Shown: positions 1 through 9,300 of the stretch, piece after piece | Position numbering within the stretch: the stretch's first letter is position 1 | Layout: each line of letters starts with the position of its first letter | Assembly: GCA_020199975.1 (NCBI GenBank) | Contig: JAIVJP010000084.1 | Location: 1-9,991, forward strand | Length of the DNA stretch: 9,991 nucleotides | Source of the DNA: Acidobacteriota bacterium | Lineage (GTDB): Bacteria; Acidobacteriota; Blastocatellia; Pyrinomonadales; Pyrinomonadaceae | Reading direction: 5' to 3' | Program-made: the position numbers and the translations under genes | Notes under the pieces: model-generated | Databases searched by the model: none | The model's input: the letters and a program-made list of their open reading frames with translations, nothing else | What the model was told of the DNA's origin: nothing

Positions 1-98
1 CTAGAAGAAGACGAAAGCGCCGTCGCCACTTCGCTCTGCCGGGCGCACTCCAAAACAGAGCTCGCTGCAATTCGTCGCCCTTTGCTTTGTTGTGGCAT
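1..98 (-). CDS. Possible start of an unidentified gene, cut by the left window edge
   Basis: On the minus strand an ATG at 98-96 opens a frame of 32 codons that is still open at base 1. An AAAGGA Shine-Dalgarno sequence (104-109) sits 5 bases before it, which is good spacing. The frame starts 32 bases after the stop of the upstream membrane-protein gene, on the same strand, so co-transcription is possible. The visible peptide begins MPQQSKGRRIAASSVLECAR; it is polar, ends in a run of serines, and shows no recognisable domain. It could instead be a chance frame through a dispersed non-coding repeat, because serine-rich, low-complexity translations like this often come from such DNA. The call rests only on the ribosome binding site and the open frame. 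Confidence 0.35.
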   Translation of the reverse strand, partial: MPQQSKGRRIAASSVLECARQSEVATALSSSS

Positions 99-130
99 TT
101 GCGTCCTTTCCGTTTCGTTTGAACGCCCTG

Positions 131-580
131 CTATCTCGACTGGGCCTGGCCCTCGGACTTCCAGCGAAGCAGACCCAATGCTGCGAATAGAATGAATGGA
201 ATTGAATTGATTATGGGGCCGATTCCGGAATTGCGGGACCCCCTCACATCGAACTTATGGGCGAGAGCAATCAGGCCCCAGGCAAGAGTCATGGCCCAAT
301 GGAAGGTGTGGCTTTGGGCGAAATGCCGCATGAACCAGAAAGTGATCAGACCGATGAAGACGAGGAACGCTCCAAACTCCTGAATAATGTGAAGCGCAGT
401 AGCATCGCCAGGATCCACCCCCATGGCTGCGGCGTGTAAAGGTTCCGGCGACAGACCCGTTCCTGCTGCGAACGCGGTGATGCCAACAAGCAAAAAGGCG
501 GCGGCGAAAAATCCGTAGACGACCTTAGCGATGGCGTCAATCTTCATGGTCGAGACCTGTCTTCTGCGTTCGTCCCTCAT
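131..580 (-). CDS. Small four-helix integral membrane protein of unknown function
   Basis: The product is 149 residues with four hydrophobic segments at about residues 18-39, 66-84, 94-108 and 120-139, separated by short polar loops. It ends in a charged tail (RWKSEGQAQSR). The likely location is the inner membrane. Segment 3 has the aromatic pattern FHWAMTLAWGLIALAHKF, and a small loop (DVRGSRNSG) separates it from segment 4. I do not recognise a named family and no catalytic motif is visible. The ATG at 580-578 is preferred because GGAGG (585-589) lies 4 bases upstream. An internal ATG at codon 12 (547-545) would give a more typical short N-terminus before helix 1 but has only a weak ribosome binding site. 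The gene begins 69 bases after the stop of the cyclic glucan synthase, on the same strand, and no terminator is seen between them, so it may share its transcript. A role in envelope or glucan metabolism is only a guess from position. Confidence 0.8.
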   Translation of the reverse strand: MRDERRRQVSTMKIDAIAKVVYGFFAAAFLLVGITAFAAGTGLSPEPLHAAAMGVDPGDATALHIIQEFGAFLVFIGLITFWFMRHFAQSHTFHWAMTLAWGLIALAHKFDVRGSRNSGIGPIINSIPFILFAALGLLRWKSEGQAQSR

Positions 581-649
581 AGACCCTCCAGGAGCTTCGA
601 ATGTAAATTTCTAAAACACTGAATTCTTAACTGCGCCTGTCCGCGTTTG

Positions 650-3600
650 TTATTGATTGCTGCCCGCCCGCCCATTCAGCTTATTCACAGCTTCCAGTGT
701 TTCCGTCACCTCAGCTGGTTTTTCGCCCAGGACGATGCTCACGCTGTGGGTTTGACCGTCGTCGGTCAGGGAGATTTCAGCATCGGTTTGCAAAGCGCCA
801 TCGAGCTCCAGAGTGATCACGCCGCTATGGACAGCCAGCGGATTCTCGACTTTGATGCGGTAGGTAGCCCGCCCGCGTCGATAAGTAATTTCAAATTCCC
901 GCCACCAGCGTGGCACGCAGGGATCTATCTTTAACCGATCCCCGCGTAATTGGAAACCGAGAATGGACTCCAGACCCGCGCGATACATCCAGCTCGCAGA
1001 GCCCGTGTACCAGGTCCATCCGCCGCGTCCAGTGTGAGGAGGGACGGCGTAAATGTCGCCGGCGGCCGCGTAAGGCTCCACTTTGTATTTGTGCAGCCCG
1101 GCGCGTGTCGAGGCGTGATTGATGGGATTCAAGAGGGAAAACAGTTCGCCGGCGCGCTCGCCATCTCCAAGCATCGCAAACGCAATTAAGGTCCACAATG
1201 CCGCGTGAGTATACTGCCCGCCGTTCTCGCGGACACCGGGAACGTAGCCTTTGATATAACCGGGATCCAGATTGCTTTTGTCGAATGGTGGGGTAAACAG
1301 GATGACCAGACCGTCACCCCGTCGGATCAAATATTCTTCAACGGCAGCCATTGAACGCACCGAGCGATGATGTTCAGCGGCGCCGGAGATAACGCCCCAC
1401 GACTGCACAATCGAATCGATGCGGCACTCTTCGTTCTGCACCGAGCCCAGCGGGGTGCCGTCGTCGAAATAGGCGCGTCGATACCAATCTCCGTCCCAGC
1501 CGTGCTCCTCGAGCGCCTTCTTCAAACTCTGCATGTGTTTGCGATACTTGTCGCCCTGGGCAACTTCGTTTCGTTGATCGCAGAAAGGTGAGAAATTGGC
1601 CAGGGTATTGTGGAGAAACCAGCCCACCCAAACACTCTCGCCCTTGCCCTGATGTCCAATACGGTTCATACCATCATTCCAATCACCACCGCCCATTAGT
1701 GGCAGTCCATGCGGGCCGACTGCCAAACTGCGATCGAGTGCGCGGGTACAATGCTCAAAAATGGTCCCCACCTCAGACGACACGACAGGTTGCAGATACG
1801 ATTCGTGATCTTCCGGTCCGAGGAGTGGCGCTTCGAGAAAGGGAACTACTTCATCGAGAACAGACAGGTCACCGGTGACGTTAATGTAGAACGAGGTAAC
1901 AAAGGGCAGCCAGAGTAGATCATCGGAGAATCGTGTGCGCACGCCGCGGCCAGTGGGCGGATGCCACCAGTGCTGCACGTCGCCTTCCTTAAACTGGTGG
2001 CCAGCAGCAAGCAAGATCTGATCGCGGGAGAGTGACGGTTTGCTATAGACCAAAGCCATCACGTCTTGTAACTGATCGCGAAAACCGAAGGCACCTCCTG
2101 ACTGGTAAAACGCGGAGCGCGCCCAGACTCGGCAGGACACTGTTTGATATAGCAACCAGCGGTTTAGCATCGTATCCATCGCCAGGTCGGGGGTTCTTAT
2201 TTCCACCGTGCCCAGCGTTTCATCCCAGTAAGAGAGCACAGCCTCGAATGCCGCGTTGATGGCTGAGGGAGGGGTGAACCTCGAGATTAGCTCCTGGGCT
2301 TCTTGTTTTGAGTCGCCTTCACCAAGCATAAAGATAATCTCGCGAGCTTCTCGGGGCGCAAGTTCGACTGTCACCTGGATCGATGCGCAGGGATCTAATC
2401 CCGCGCCATCGCGGCCCGCGAGGCTCACGCGCCGAAGGGCTGCGGGCATCGAGAGGGTACCGTTCCGGCCGAGAAACTCTTTGCGGTCGCAGGTAGCACT
2501 GGAGACCTTTTCACTCGTAGTCACAAACGCGACGCGATGGGCAAACTCATTGTTAAAAGGATTACGAGCGAAGATGATACCGGTTTGGGTGTCGATTTCG
2601 GTGATGATGTACGGGGCGGAAGTACTACGCTGCGCCCCCAGCACCAGCTCGTTAAAAAGCGTAATGGTGAGGCGCCGTTTTCGCTCAGTACGATTGCGTA
2701 AGCGCAGCAGCGATATCTTCACCGAACCCTCCAGGGGCACAAATAGCAGCAGCTCTTGCGAGATGCCGTGACTGGTGTGTTCGAAGACTGAATAGCCCTG
2801 GCCGTGCCGGATCGTGTAGGGCTCTGCCTCGCGGATCGGAGCCGGAGTCGTGGACCATACTGTGCCCGTGTCTTCGTCCCGCAGATAGATAATCTCTCCC
2901 GGGGGATCGCTTACCGCGTCGTTCGACCACGGGGTCAGCCGATTCTCGCGGCTGTTTACCGACCAGGTGTAGCCTGCGCCAGTCTCAGTGACTTGAAATC
3001 CAAACGAACTTTGGTTGGCAATGATGTTGGCCCAGGGCGCCGGCGTCCACTGATCTTCGCCGAGCACTATCACATACTCCCGTCCGCCCTGATTGAAACC
3101 ACCCAGGCCGTTGAAGAACGACAATTCCGGCAAGGCTACAGTTGGCTCGGGATAGGTCTGGGAGGCCAGACGGGGCACGAAAGGGGCTGGCAATGGCTCT
3201 TCAATGGCGAGACGCTCGAGTTGATCTTCGAGTAGCCCACGCTCGGTAACGATGACCACTCGTGCCACAGCGTGAAGCAGGATCCGATCAGCTTCGGGCA
3301 TGATGTCCGCGCGTCTTAGAAAGATGCCGCCGGGTTTGTTTTGCAAGCCCTGCAGTCCGCTGGTCCGCACCAGCGCTTCCAGCTCCTTCTGCAGTTCTTG
3401 AATGTAGCCCGCCGGATGATCGTTCAGTATCACGCAATCAATCTTCAGACCTTTGTAGTGCAAGTATTCGTGCCCGCGCAGAATCTTGCGCACCATCGAC
3501 AGATCTTCGAGCCGGTTGATGCGCACCAGCAGAATCGGCAGGTCACCGCTGATAGCGTAGGGCCAGAGACTAGACTGGGCCTTAGTGTTGAGACCCAGCA

Positions 3601-4198
3601 CATGCGGCCGCGGCCGCAGCGAAGGATCAGAGTAGATGATGCGTGCGGCCAGGCGCTGAAACAGGTGCGCCTCTTCAGCATCGAGATTCAGGTGGCTCAT
3701 CTCGACCTGGGCCTTAGTCCATGCCAGTCGTGATTCGCGCTCGAAGATGCTGGGATCGTGATATTTGTCGGCCAGCGTCATCGCTTCTTCTCGCGTGTTG
3801 GCGATGGCGGTACTGAACGTTACCCGGGCAGTTTCGTTTGGGGGAATGCGAACGCGACGCCGTAAACTGAACACCGGATCAAGCACCGCTCCGACTGTGT
3901 TGGACAATGGACGCTCTTCCATCACTGCCACCGGATCGGCGGGAGTGTGTCCGCGCCCCAGAAAACGACCACGGTCCGTTTCATACTGCACGGCTCCGAG
4001 GGAGGGTGTCGCCTTCGGCAACCACCGCGTGCACGGCCCAGATTTGCTTGTCCTCAGATGATCGTCGTCGGCGATGGGCCAGGAGCGCGTTCTCGATTGC
4101 GAAGAATTCAGTTTCGATAAAGAGATTACTGAACGCGGGATGTGCCGCGTCGGCCTGAGGCGGGGCCAGGACGATCTCGGCGTAGCTGGTAAGCTCAA
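650..4198 (-). CDS. ndvB: Cyclic beta-1,2-glucan synthase fragment 3: GH94 phosphorylase region
   Basis: The frame has 1,182 codons from a TTG at 4198, but residues 1 to about 65 are an unrelated frame overlapping fragment 2. Genuine homology begins at LGAVQYETDRGRFLGRG (from residue 67, about 4000). Residues 67-360 match the linker of the family, and 360-665 form a beta-sandwich domain (GFQVTETGAGYTWSVNSREN, EIIYLRDEDTGTVWS). The (alpha/alpha)6 catalytic domain, about 670-1110, has AFGFRDQLQDVMAL (703-716), QHWWHPPTGRGVRTRFSDDLLWLP, MGGGDWNDGMN (D839 and D842; the DWND motif carries the catalytic acid of GH94 phosphorylases) and PPHTGRGGWTWYTGSASWMY. A short beta tail follows. In NdvB-type enzymes this region shortens the protein-bound glucan with phosphate, setting ring size. 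No stop or frameshift interrupts it and all motifs look intact. No ribosome binding site supports the TTG, so independent translation is doubtful. The stop is 69 bases before the next gene. Confidence 0.88.
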   Translation of the reverse strand: MSLPATPRSSWPRLRPTRHIPRSVISLSKLNSSQSRTRSWPIADDDHLRTSKSGPCTRWLPKATPSLGAVQYETDRGRFLGRGHTPADPVAVMEERPLSNTVGAVLDPVFSLRRRVRIPPNETARVTFSTAIANTREEAMTLADKYHDPSIFERESRLAWTKAQVEMSHLNLDAEEAHLFQRLAARIIYSDPSLRPRPHVLGLNTKAQSSLWPYAISGDLPILLVRINRLEDLSMVRKILRGHEYLHYKGLKIDCVILNDHPAGYIQELQKELEALVRTSGLQGLQNKPGGIFLRRADIMPEADRILLHAVARVVIVTERGLLEDQLERLAIEEPLPAPFVPRLASQTYPEPTVALPELSFFNGLGGFNQGGREYVIVLGEDQWTPAPWANIIANQSSFGFQVTETGAGYTWSVNSRENRLTPWSNDAVSDPPGEIIYLRDEDTGTVWSTTPAPIREAEPYTIRHGQGYSVFEHTSHGISQELLLFVPLEGSVKISLLRLRNRTERKRRLTITLFNELVLGAQRSTSAPYIITEIDTQTGIIFARNPFNNEFAHRVAFVTTSEKVSSATCDRKEFLGRNGTLSMPAALRRVSLAGRDGAGLDPCASIQVTVELAPREAREIIFMLGEGDSKQEAQELISRFTPPSAINAAFEAVLSYWDETLGTVEIRTPDLAMDTMLNRWLLYQTVSCRVWARSAFYQSGGAFGFRDQLQDVMALVYSKPSLSRDQILLAAGHQFKEGDVQHWWHPPTGRGVRTRFSDDLLWLPFVTSFYINVTGDLSVLDEVVPFLEAPLLGPEDHESYLQPVVSSEVGTIFEHCTRALDRSLAVGPHGLPLMGGGDWNDGMNRIGHQGKGESVWVGWFLHNTLANFSPFCDQRNEVAQGDKYRKHMQSLKKALEEHGWDGDWYRRAYFDDGTPLGSVQNEECRIDSIVQSWGVISGAAEHHRSVRSMAAVEEYLIRRGDGLVILFTPPFDKSNLDPGYIKGYVPGVRENGGQYTHAALWTLIAFAMLGDGERAGELFSLLNPINHASTRAGLHKYKVEPYAAAGDIYAVPPHTGRGGWTWYTGSASWMYRAGLESILGFQLRGDRLKIDPCVPRWWREFEITYRRGRATYRIKVENPLAVHSGVITLELDGALQTDAEISLTDDGQTHSVSIVLGEKPAEVTETLEAVNKLNGRAGSNQ

Positions 4199-6317
4199 TT
4201 TCCCGCGTCCGCACGGAATTGTTGGTAATTGAAACTCGCCTTACCTCGGCATTGTCCTCGGCTGAAATCACGACTTCGAGGTGTGTGACGATACCGGCAT
4301 CGCTGCGCCAGAAGTCTGCTTTGTCCTCCGAGAACGCGACTTCGTACGACTGCGGCCGGCGTTGAACCGGCTGATGACCCGCCGACCACACCGTGGCGCT
4401 ACGCATGTCCCGGAGATAAATAAAGGTGCCCCAGTTATCTTTGGTCGCGTCTTCGCGCCAGCGAGTTACAGCGTTTGGGCCACATGCGGAATATCCTGCT
4501 CCGGCAGTGGTGATCATGACGTTGTAAGTGCCATTCGAAAGTAGCTGCGTGCGGGGTGTTTCCAGATCGGGTGTGTGGTAAACGCGGGTGACCATGCCGG
4601 GCAACGATTGCGTGACCCGACCAGTCAGCACTTCTTCGGCCCGAGGATGCGCCGCGGGCACACCCACCGGCACTCGCTCCTGCAGCAGCAGTTCGGTGGC
4701 CCGCACCTGTGGATCGGCATGAAAGCGATTCTCCATGCGACTGTTGTCAAGCGCATTGTTCAGCGCGACAAGACTCATGCCCTGGTGGTGTGTCATGAAC
4801 GCACGAATGATAACGCGTCTTTGAACCTGGGGAAGGCGCTCCTTCGTGTAGTCGATTGACTCGTAAAAACCAAACCTGCCCAGCGCCCCCTCCCGTTCCA
4901 GCGCGCGCAAATTCTCCATCGCTTTGGCGGGGCTGATCATCGCCGCCAGCATGGTGGCGTAGGGAGCGATAACCAGATCCTCGATCAGCCCTCGTTTCAG
5001 ACCAAGACCCGGCACGCCAAATGGTCCGTACTGGTGATTCAGTTGCAGGTCGCGTACGTTGTAGGCTGATTCAGATAAACCCCACGGCACGCCGCGTTCC
5101 CGACCATACTCGATTTGTCTTGCCACCACTGAGCGATAGGTTTCGTTCAGTAGCGTGCCCTCGTAGTTGCGCATAACCAGGAGTGGCAACAGATATTCGA
5201 ACATCGTGCCGGTCCATGAGATCAGGGCGCGTCCACCATTTACGGAGGTGAGTTGGCGACCCATGCGAAACCAGTGTTCCTGTGGGACGTCGTCTTTGGC
5301 GATTGCCACAAAGCTTGCCAGACGCGCCTCAGAAGCCAGCAGGTCGTAAAAAGAGTTGTCGGGGCGAAGCTCGCCAACGTTATAGCCGATGGTAAAGACC
5401 TTGCGCTCCGGATCAAGGAGAAAGCGAAAGTCCATCTCTTCGACAATCTGTTCACACGTATGGGCCAGACGACCGAGTCTTGACAGCAGGTCGTTGGCGG
5501 CGCCTGATGCATTTTCGATGGCTGTTGCGAGACGTGAGATCGCGCTACTTGCGCTCTGTGCTCCATGACCTCCCGCCGCCGACGACTCAGCGAGCTGCGC
5601 TTGTAAAACAGCAAGTTTGAGGAGCGCCTGATCAGCCAACTCAGGTATTTCTAACGGCGTGGGCACGGCATCTAGAAGAGCTGCGACACCTCGCCAGTGA
5701 GCGTCTGTTTCCTCTGCGAGCCCTTCAATCGCGGCCTCGATCGGAGATAGCGATAATTGCCCCCAGGGCGTAAGCGTCATTACATCACGTCGGTATGACC
5801 GCACCTGCTGTCGCAATGCTCCCACCCACCAACGCAAGTCCTCAAAGCTCTCAGGGCCGTGCTCAATTGATAGTGCGTCCACAATGTCGGTAATTTCCGC
5901 GCCGTGCTTTTCGAGCGAGTCGAAGAGGAGAAACCACGACGATGGTGATCTGTTCGAATCTGAAGCGAGTAGCCTCTTGCATGCTTCAATTTCGCCACGC
6001 AACTGCCTGACTGTAACCACCGCAGTTCGTTGCCGGACGGTCCCAAGCCTTCCCGCTTCCTCGCTGATGGCAAGGATCGTGTCGTTGAGTCCGTCGATAA
6101 CGCGTTGGTCGAGGAGCTTGACCTCGGGCATCTCAATGAAGGCTTGCTTAAGGGCGATGAGATGACCGGCAAGATTGCCGCTATCGACGGTTGAGATGTA
6201 CTGCGGCACCAGCGGTGCCAGAGTTCTGGTGTCGTACCAATTGAAACAATGGCCACGAAGCTTTCCCAACTTCGTAAGCGATGCGAATGTCAGCTCCTGT
6301 CGCTCGACGAATTCCAT
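3981..6317 (-). CDS. ndvB: Cyclic beta-1,2-glucan synthase fragment 2: glucoamylase-like transglycosylase region and first part of the GH94 region
   Basis: This is a 778-codon frame offset from both flanking fragments. Homology starts before its first ATG: the frame reads LLSTLSAHDFGYIST from about 6362 directly into MEFVERQ, so the ATG at 6317 is internal to the old gene, and it has no ribosome binding site. Residues 20-60 carry the family sequence RGHCFNWYDTRTL and STVDSGNLAGHL. A helical linker runs to about 290. The glucoamylase-like (GH189-type) domain, about 295-525, contains NGGRALISWTGTMFEYLLP, GVPWGLSESAYN (E416), LGLKRGLIEDLVIAPY, FYESIDYT (E486) and MTHHQGMS. In this family the domain performs the transglycosylation that closes the ring. 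From about 570 a beta-rich GH94-associated domain begins (LLSNGTYNVMITTAGAGYS). True sequence continues to EGDT (768-771). The last seven residues lie beyond the CCCT duplication and are out of frame. As a separate protein it has no membrane anchor or signal peptide. Confidence 0.88.
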   Translation of the reverse strand: MEFVERQELTFASLTKLGKLRGHCFNWYDTRTLAPLVPQYISTVDSGNLAGHLIALKQAFIEMPEVKLLDQRVIDGLNDTILAISEEAGRLGTVRQRTAVVTVRQLRGEIEACKRLLASDSNRSPSSWFLLFDSLEKHGAEITDIVDALSIEHGPESFEDLRWWVGALRQQVRSYRRDVMTLTPWGQLSLSPIEAAIEGLAEETDAHWRGVAALLDAVPTPLEIPELADQALLKLAVLQAQLAESSAAGGHGAQSASSAISRLATAIENASGAANDLLSRLGRLAHTCEQIVEEMDFRFLLDPERKVFTIGYNVGELRPDNSFYDLLASEARLASFVAIAKDDVPQEHWFRMGRQLTSVNGGRALISWTGTMFEYLLPLLVMRNYEGTLLNETYRSVVARQIEYGRERGVPWGLSESAYNVRDLQLNHQYGPFGVPGLGLKRGLIEDLVIAPYATMLAAMISPAKAMENLRALEREGALGRFGFYESIDYTKERLPQVQRRVIIRAFMTHHQGMSLVALNNALDNSRMENRFHADPQVRATELLLQERVPVGVPAAHPRAEEVLTGRVTQSLPGMVTRVYHTPDLETPRTQLLSNGTYNVMITTAGAGYSACGPNAVTRWREDATKDNWGTFIYLRDMRSATVWSAGHQPVQRRPQSYEVAFSEDKADFWRSDAGIVTHLEVVISAEDNAEVRRVSITNNSVRTREIELTSYAEIVLAPPQADAAHPAFSNLFIETEFFAIENALLAHRRRRSSEDKQIWAVHAVVAEGDTLPRSRAV
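3998..4006 (-). other. Frameshifting 4-base tandem duplication in the synthase gene
   Basis: The plus strand reads GAGGGAGGG, which on the coding strand is CCCTCCCTC, a perfect 4-base tandem duplication. Fragment 2 reads EGDTL into this site and then goes out of frame to a TGA at 3983-3981. Fragment 3 enters the correct frame here with LGAVQYETDR. Removing exactly one 4-base unit gives gac acc ctc gga gcc gtg, that is EGDTLGAVQYETDR, which is continuous with the family consensus and leaves no extra residue. Confidence 0.85.
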
Positions 6318-9300
6318 GGTACTGATATAGCCGAAGTCATGCGCGGACAGGGTTGAAAGAAGCGCCAGGTGCGCCGAGCCACCAGACGGGCGAAGCGGAG
6401 ATCCTCATCTGCCAGTTCTCTGCGGTTCGGCGCGGTGCGTTGGCTAATCCAATAAGCGACAAAGGGTGACATCGCCCAGACTACCAGGAAGGGAGCTGCC
6501 ACACTCAGCGACGAAGGCTTCAGTAAAAAGTTAAGCACAGCGGCAGCCATTGTGAGCAACTCAGCAGGCAGCATGAACCATAAAAACGAGGGCAGATCGT
6601 GACGCGCCGAACGTTCGGCCTGCGCAGCGGTTACCCACTCAAGCAACTTCCGGCGCGAGATCAGTTTTCGATACAGTGTGCGGACGATTGCATCCAGCAT
6701 CAGATAAGCTTGATGCGGGAGAAATATCATCGATAAGGCCGCCTGCGCGGTGTTGGTGCTGATGTCGCCCCAGACACTCCAGAAATGACTGGTCCAGGGG
6801 ACGCCGCGCGGATGTATTAAGAGACTTGTGGTGACATGTAGATAAACGGGAAAGGCAATCGCCAGCACGACGAAAAGAGTCCAAATCAGAGTCGAGCCCG
6901 GAAATACTGTCCATGCAACCGCCAGCCAGATGAACAGAGAAGGCGCAACCAGGCTGCGCCGTAGATTGTCGAGAATCTTCCAGCGCGAGATCAGAGGCAG
7001 GATATTTTGCACTTTGCGTCCGTGTGCGTCAGGCACGGAGGGAAAGAGCCAGCGAATAATCTGCCAATCGCCTCGCGTCCAGCGATGTTGACGGTGAGCA
7101 TAAGAATCGTAGTGTGCAGGATAGTCGTCGAGGAGCTCAATGTCGGTAACCAGAGCCGCGCGAGCGTACAGCGACTCAAAGAGATCGTGACTGAGTAGCG
7201 AATTCTCCGGTACGCGTGCGTCCAGGGAAGACTCAAACGCGTCCACATCATAGAGACCTTTGCCGGTGTAATTGCCCTCGCCAAAGAGATCCTGAAACAC
7301 ATCTGAGACGGCCGTCGTGTAGGGATCGATTCCGGTGTTCCCGGAAAAAATGCGCGCGAATCTTGAGCGGGAAGAGCTCTCGAGTGAAATGCTGACGCGG
7401 GGCTGCAAAATTCCAAAACCGGAGGTGACACGACTGGTGGCCGGATCAATGCGGGGCCGGTTGAGCGGATGGATGGCGGTGCCCACGAGTTTGCGGCCAA
7501 CTTCGCGCGGTAGTTTGGTGTCGGAATCGAGCGTGATCACGAAGCGCACCTGCGAGAGCAGTGCCTGATCCGCCGTCTGGACCATAAAACTTGTATCTCG
7601 GGCTCCGCGAAGGATGCGGTTGAATTCGTGGAGCTTTCCCCGCTTCCGTTCCCAACCCATCCATTTCCCTTCAGCCGGATTCCATTGACGGTGCCGGTGA
7701 AACAGATGAAACCGCTGAGGAAGGTGCTTGTTGTAACGCTGGTTCAAGTCATCAATGCCTCTCAGAACCACATCAAGAAGAACGGCGTCTTCGGCCAGCT
7801 CTTCTGCATCGGCGTCTACAAAGTCTCCCAGGAGGGCGAAAAAAATATGCTCGTCCTGGTTTGCGAGGAAATGGACCTCCAATCTCCCGAGTAGTTCGCG
7901 CACGCCCTCTTCACTGGAGAAGAGCGTGGGGACCACAACCATCGTGCACGCGTTTTCTCCGATACCTTCGGAAGTGTTCATCCTGGGCAATAGGCGTGGC
8001 TCGAGGAGATGGGTTACGTCCCAGTTCAGGATGCTAAGGGCGAGATCGCTGGCAGGAATGAGAGCCAGCAGGAAAGTTGCCGCCAACAATGGCCAGCCGG
8101 CGCCTGCTAGGTACATCGAGAAGACCAGGACTGCGATGATCAGGGCCGTCAAAAGAGTCAGCGTGCCTAGATAAGCGAGCGTCGGGTGGCGTATACACCA
8201 TCGACGGAAACTCTCGGTTAGTCGTGGTCGATACCCAAAAGCGGCTTCCAGCTGAACCAAACCCTCATCAACCAGGTAGTAGCCGACGTGAGCTTGCGGC
8301 CCACCGTTTTTGCCTCCGTTGGACGCCTTAGCTGCTATCATGACTGCTGCTTCGCCAATCTCCAGCTCCGTAAACAAGGTTCGCTTGCTTATCCGTTCCA
8401 CTACATGGCGGTAGCGATCCCTGGAGCCAAACTCCATTTTCAAATATGCGTCTGCCGGATCCTTCCCCAGCAGCGGATCGATCAAACTGACACTCTCAAA
8501 GAAATCACGCCAGTCGAGCGTTGAAAGGAGACGCATACTCGTGATGATGTTGCCGATCGTAACCTGGGTCGCAGCCTGCCGTTGATGCTCGCGGTGAATA
8601 ACTTGTTCGATATTGGTTCCTTGCCGTGCGAGTTGCTTTTCCAGCCAGTCAGTCACAGGCATCAAGGCAGGATCCTGTTCACGCAGGCGTTGCGTTAGTT
8701 GAACCACGAATGACCGGGGTAGGTGGTCGCGTTTTCCCAACCGCTCAGTAATTATAGGCACCAGTTCGGGAGGCTGCCGGGCAGCAAGTTCCAGTAGTTT
8801 GTCGGCCAGTTGATCGGCTTGCTCGCGCTCCTCACGGGCGCCAACAATCCTGGTGGCGAGCCTTCGCAAATTCTCCACGAGCGCCAAACGAAGGCTGATT
8901 GCCACTGCCCACAGTTCACCTATCGTAAGCGGTGAGACCGTTTGATATGCGGCAATGAACCTGCGGAGCGTATTGGTCTCTAGACGGCTGTCAGTATGGG
9001 CAATCAGAGCGATGGCGACCGCATAAATTCGTGGGTAGTCTTTGAGCTCTCCGTCAGCGAGCTTGGGTAATTCGTAGTAATAACTCTTGGGCAGGTCTTC
9101 GCGGATCTCGCGGAGTTGCTCTTCGATAATGTGAAAGTTATCAACCAGCCATTCCGCCGCCGGAGAGATCGAACGGCCGCCGCGTAGCGCTTCCACCAGG
9201 GTGCGATAGGCGGCAACGAGCTTTCGGCCGTTGTTCTCGAGCCGAGGCAGCAGGTAGGCACGTCCCTTCTTCCTGACGATTCTATGTTCGGCGGCCAGAG

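Noticed and set aside
3998..4006. Programmed +1 ribosomal frameshift at CCCTCCCTC
   Set aside because: A +1 slip would leave one extra residue compared with the family, whereas deleting one 4-base unit restores it exactly. There is no stop codon at the site to stimulate slipping, and the upstream deletion would still keep the protein broken.
3981..4198. Two overlapping separate genes with TTG and ATG starts instead of one broken gene
   Set aside because: The overlapping part of fragment 3 (its first 65 residues or so) is non-homologous, neither internal start has a ribosome binding site, and a 4-base duplication explains the shift exactly.
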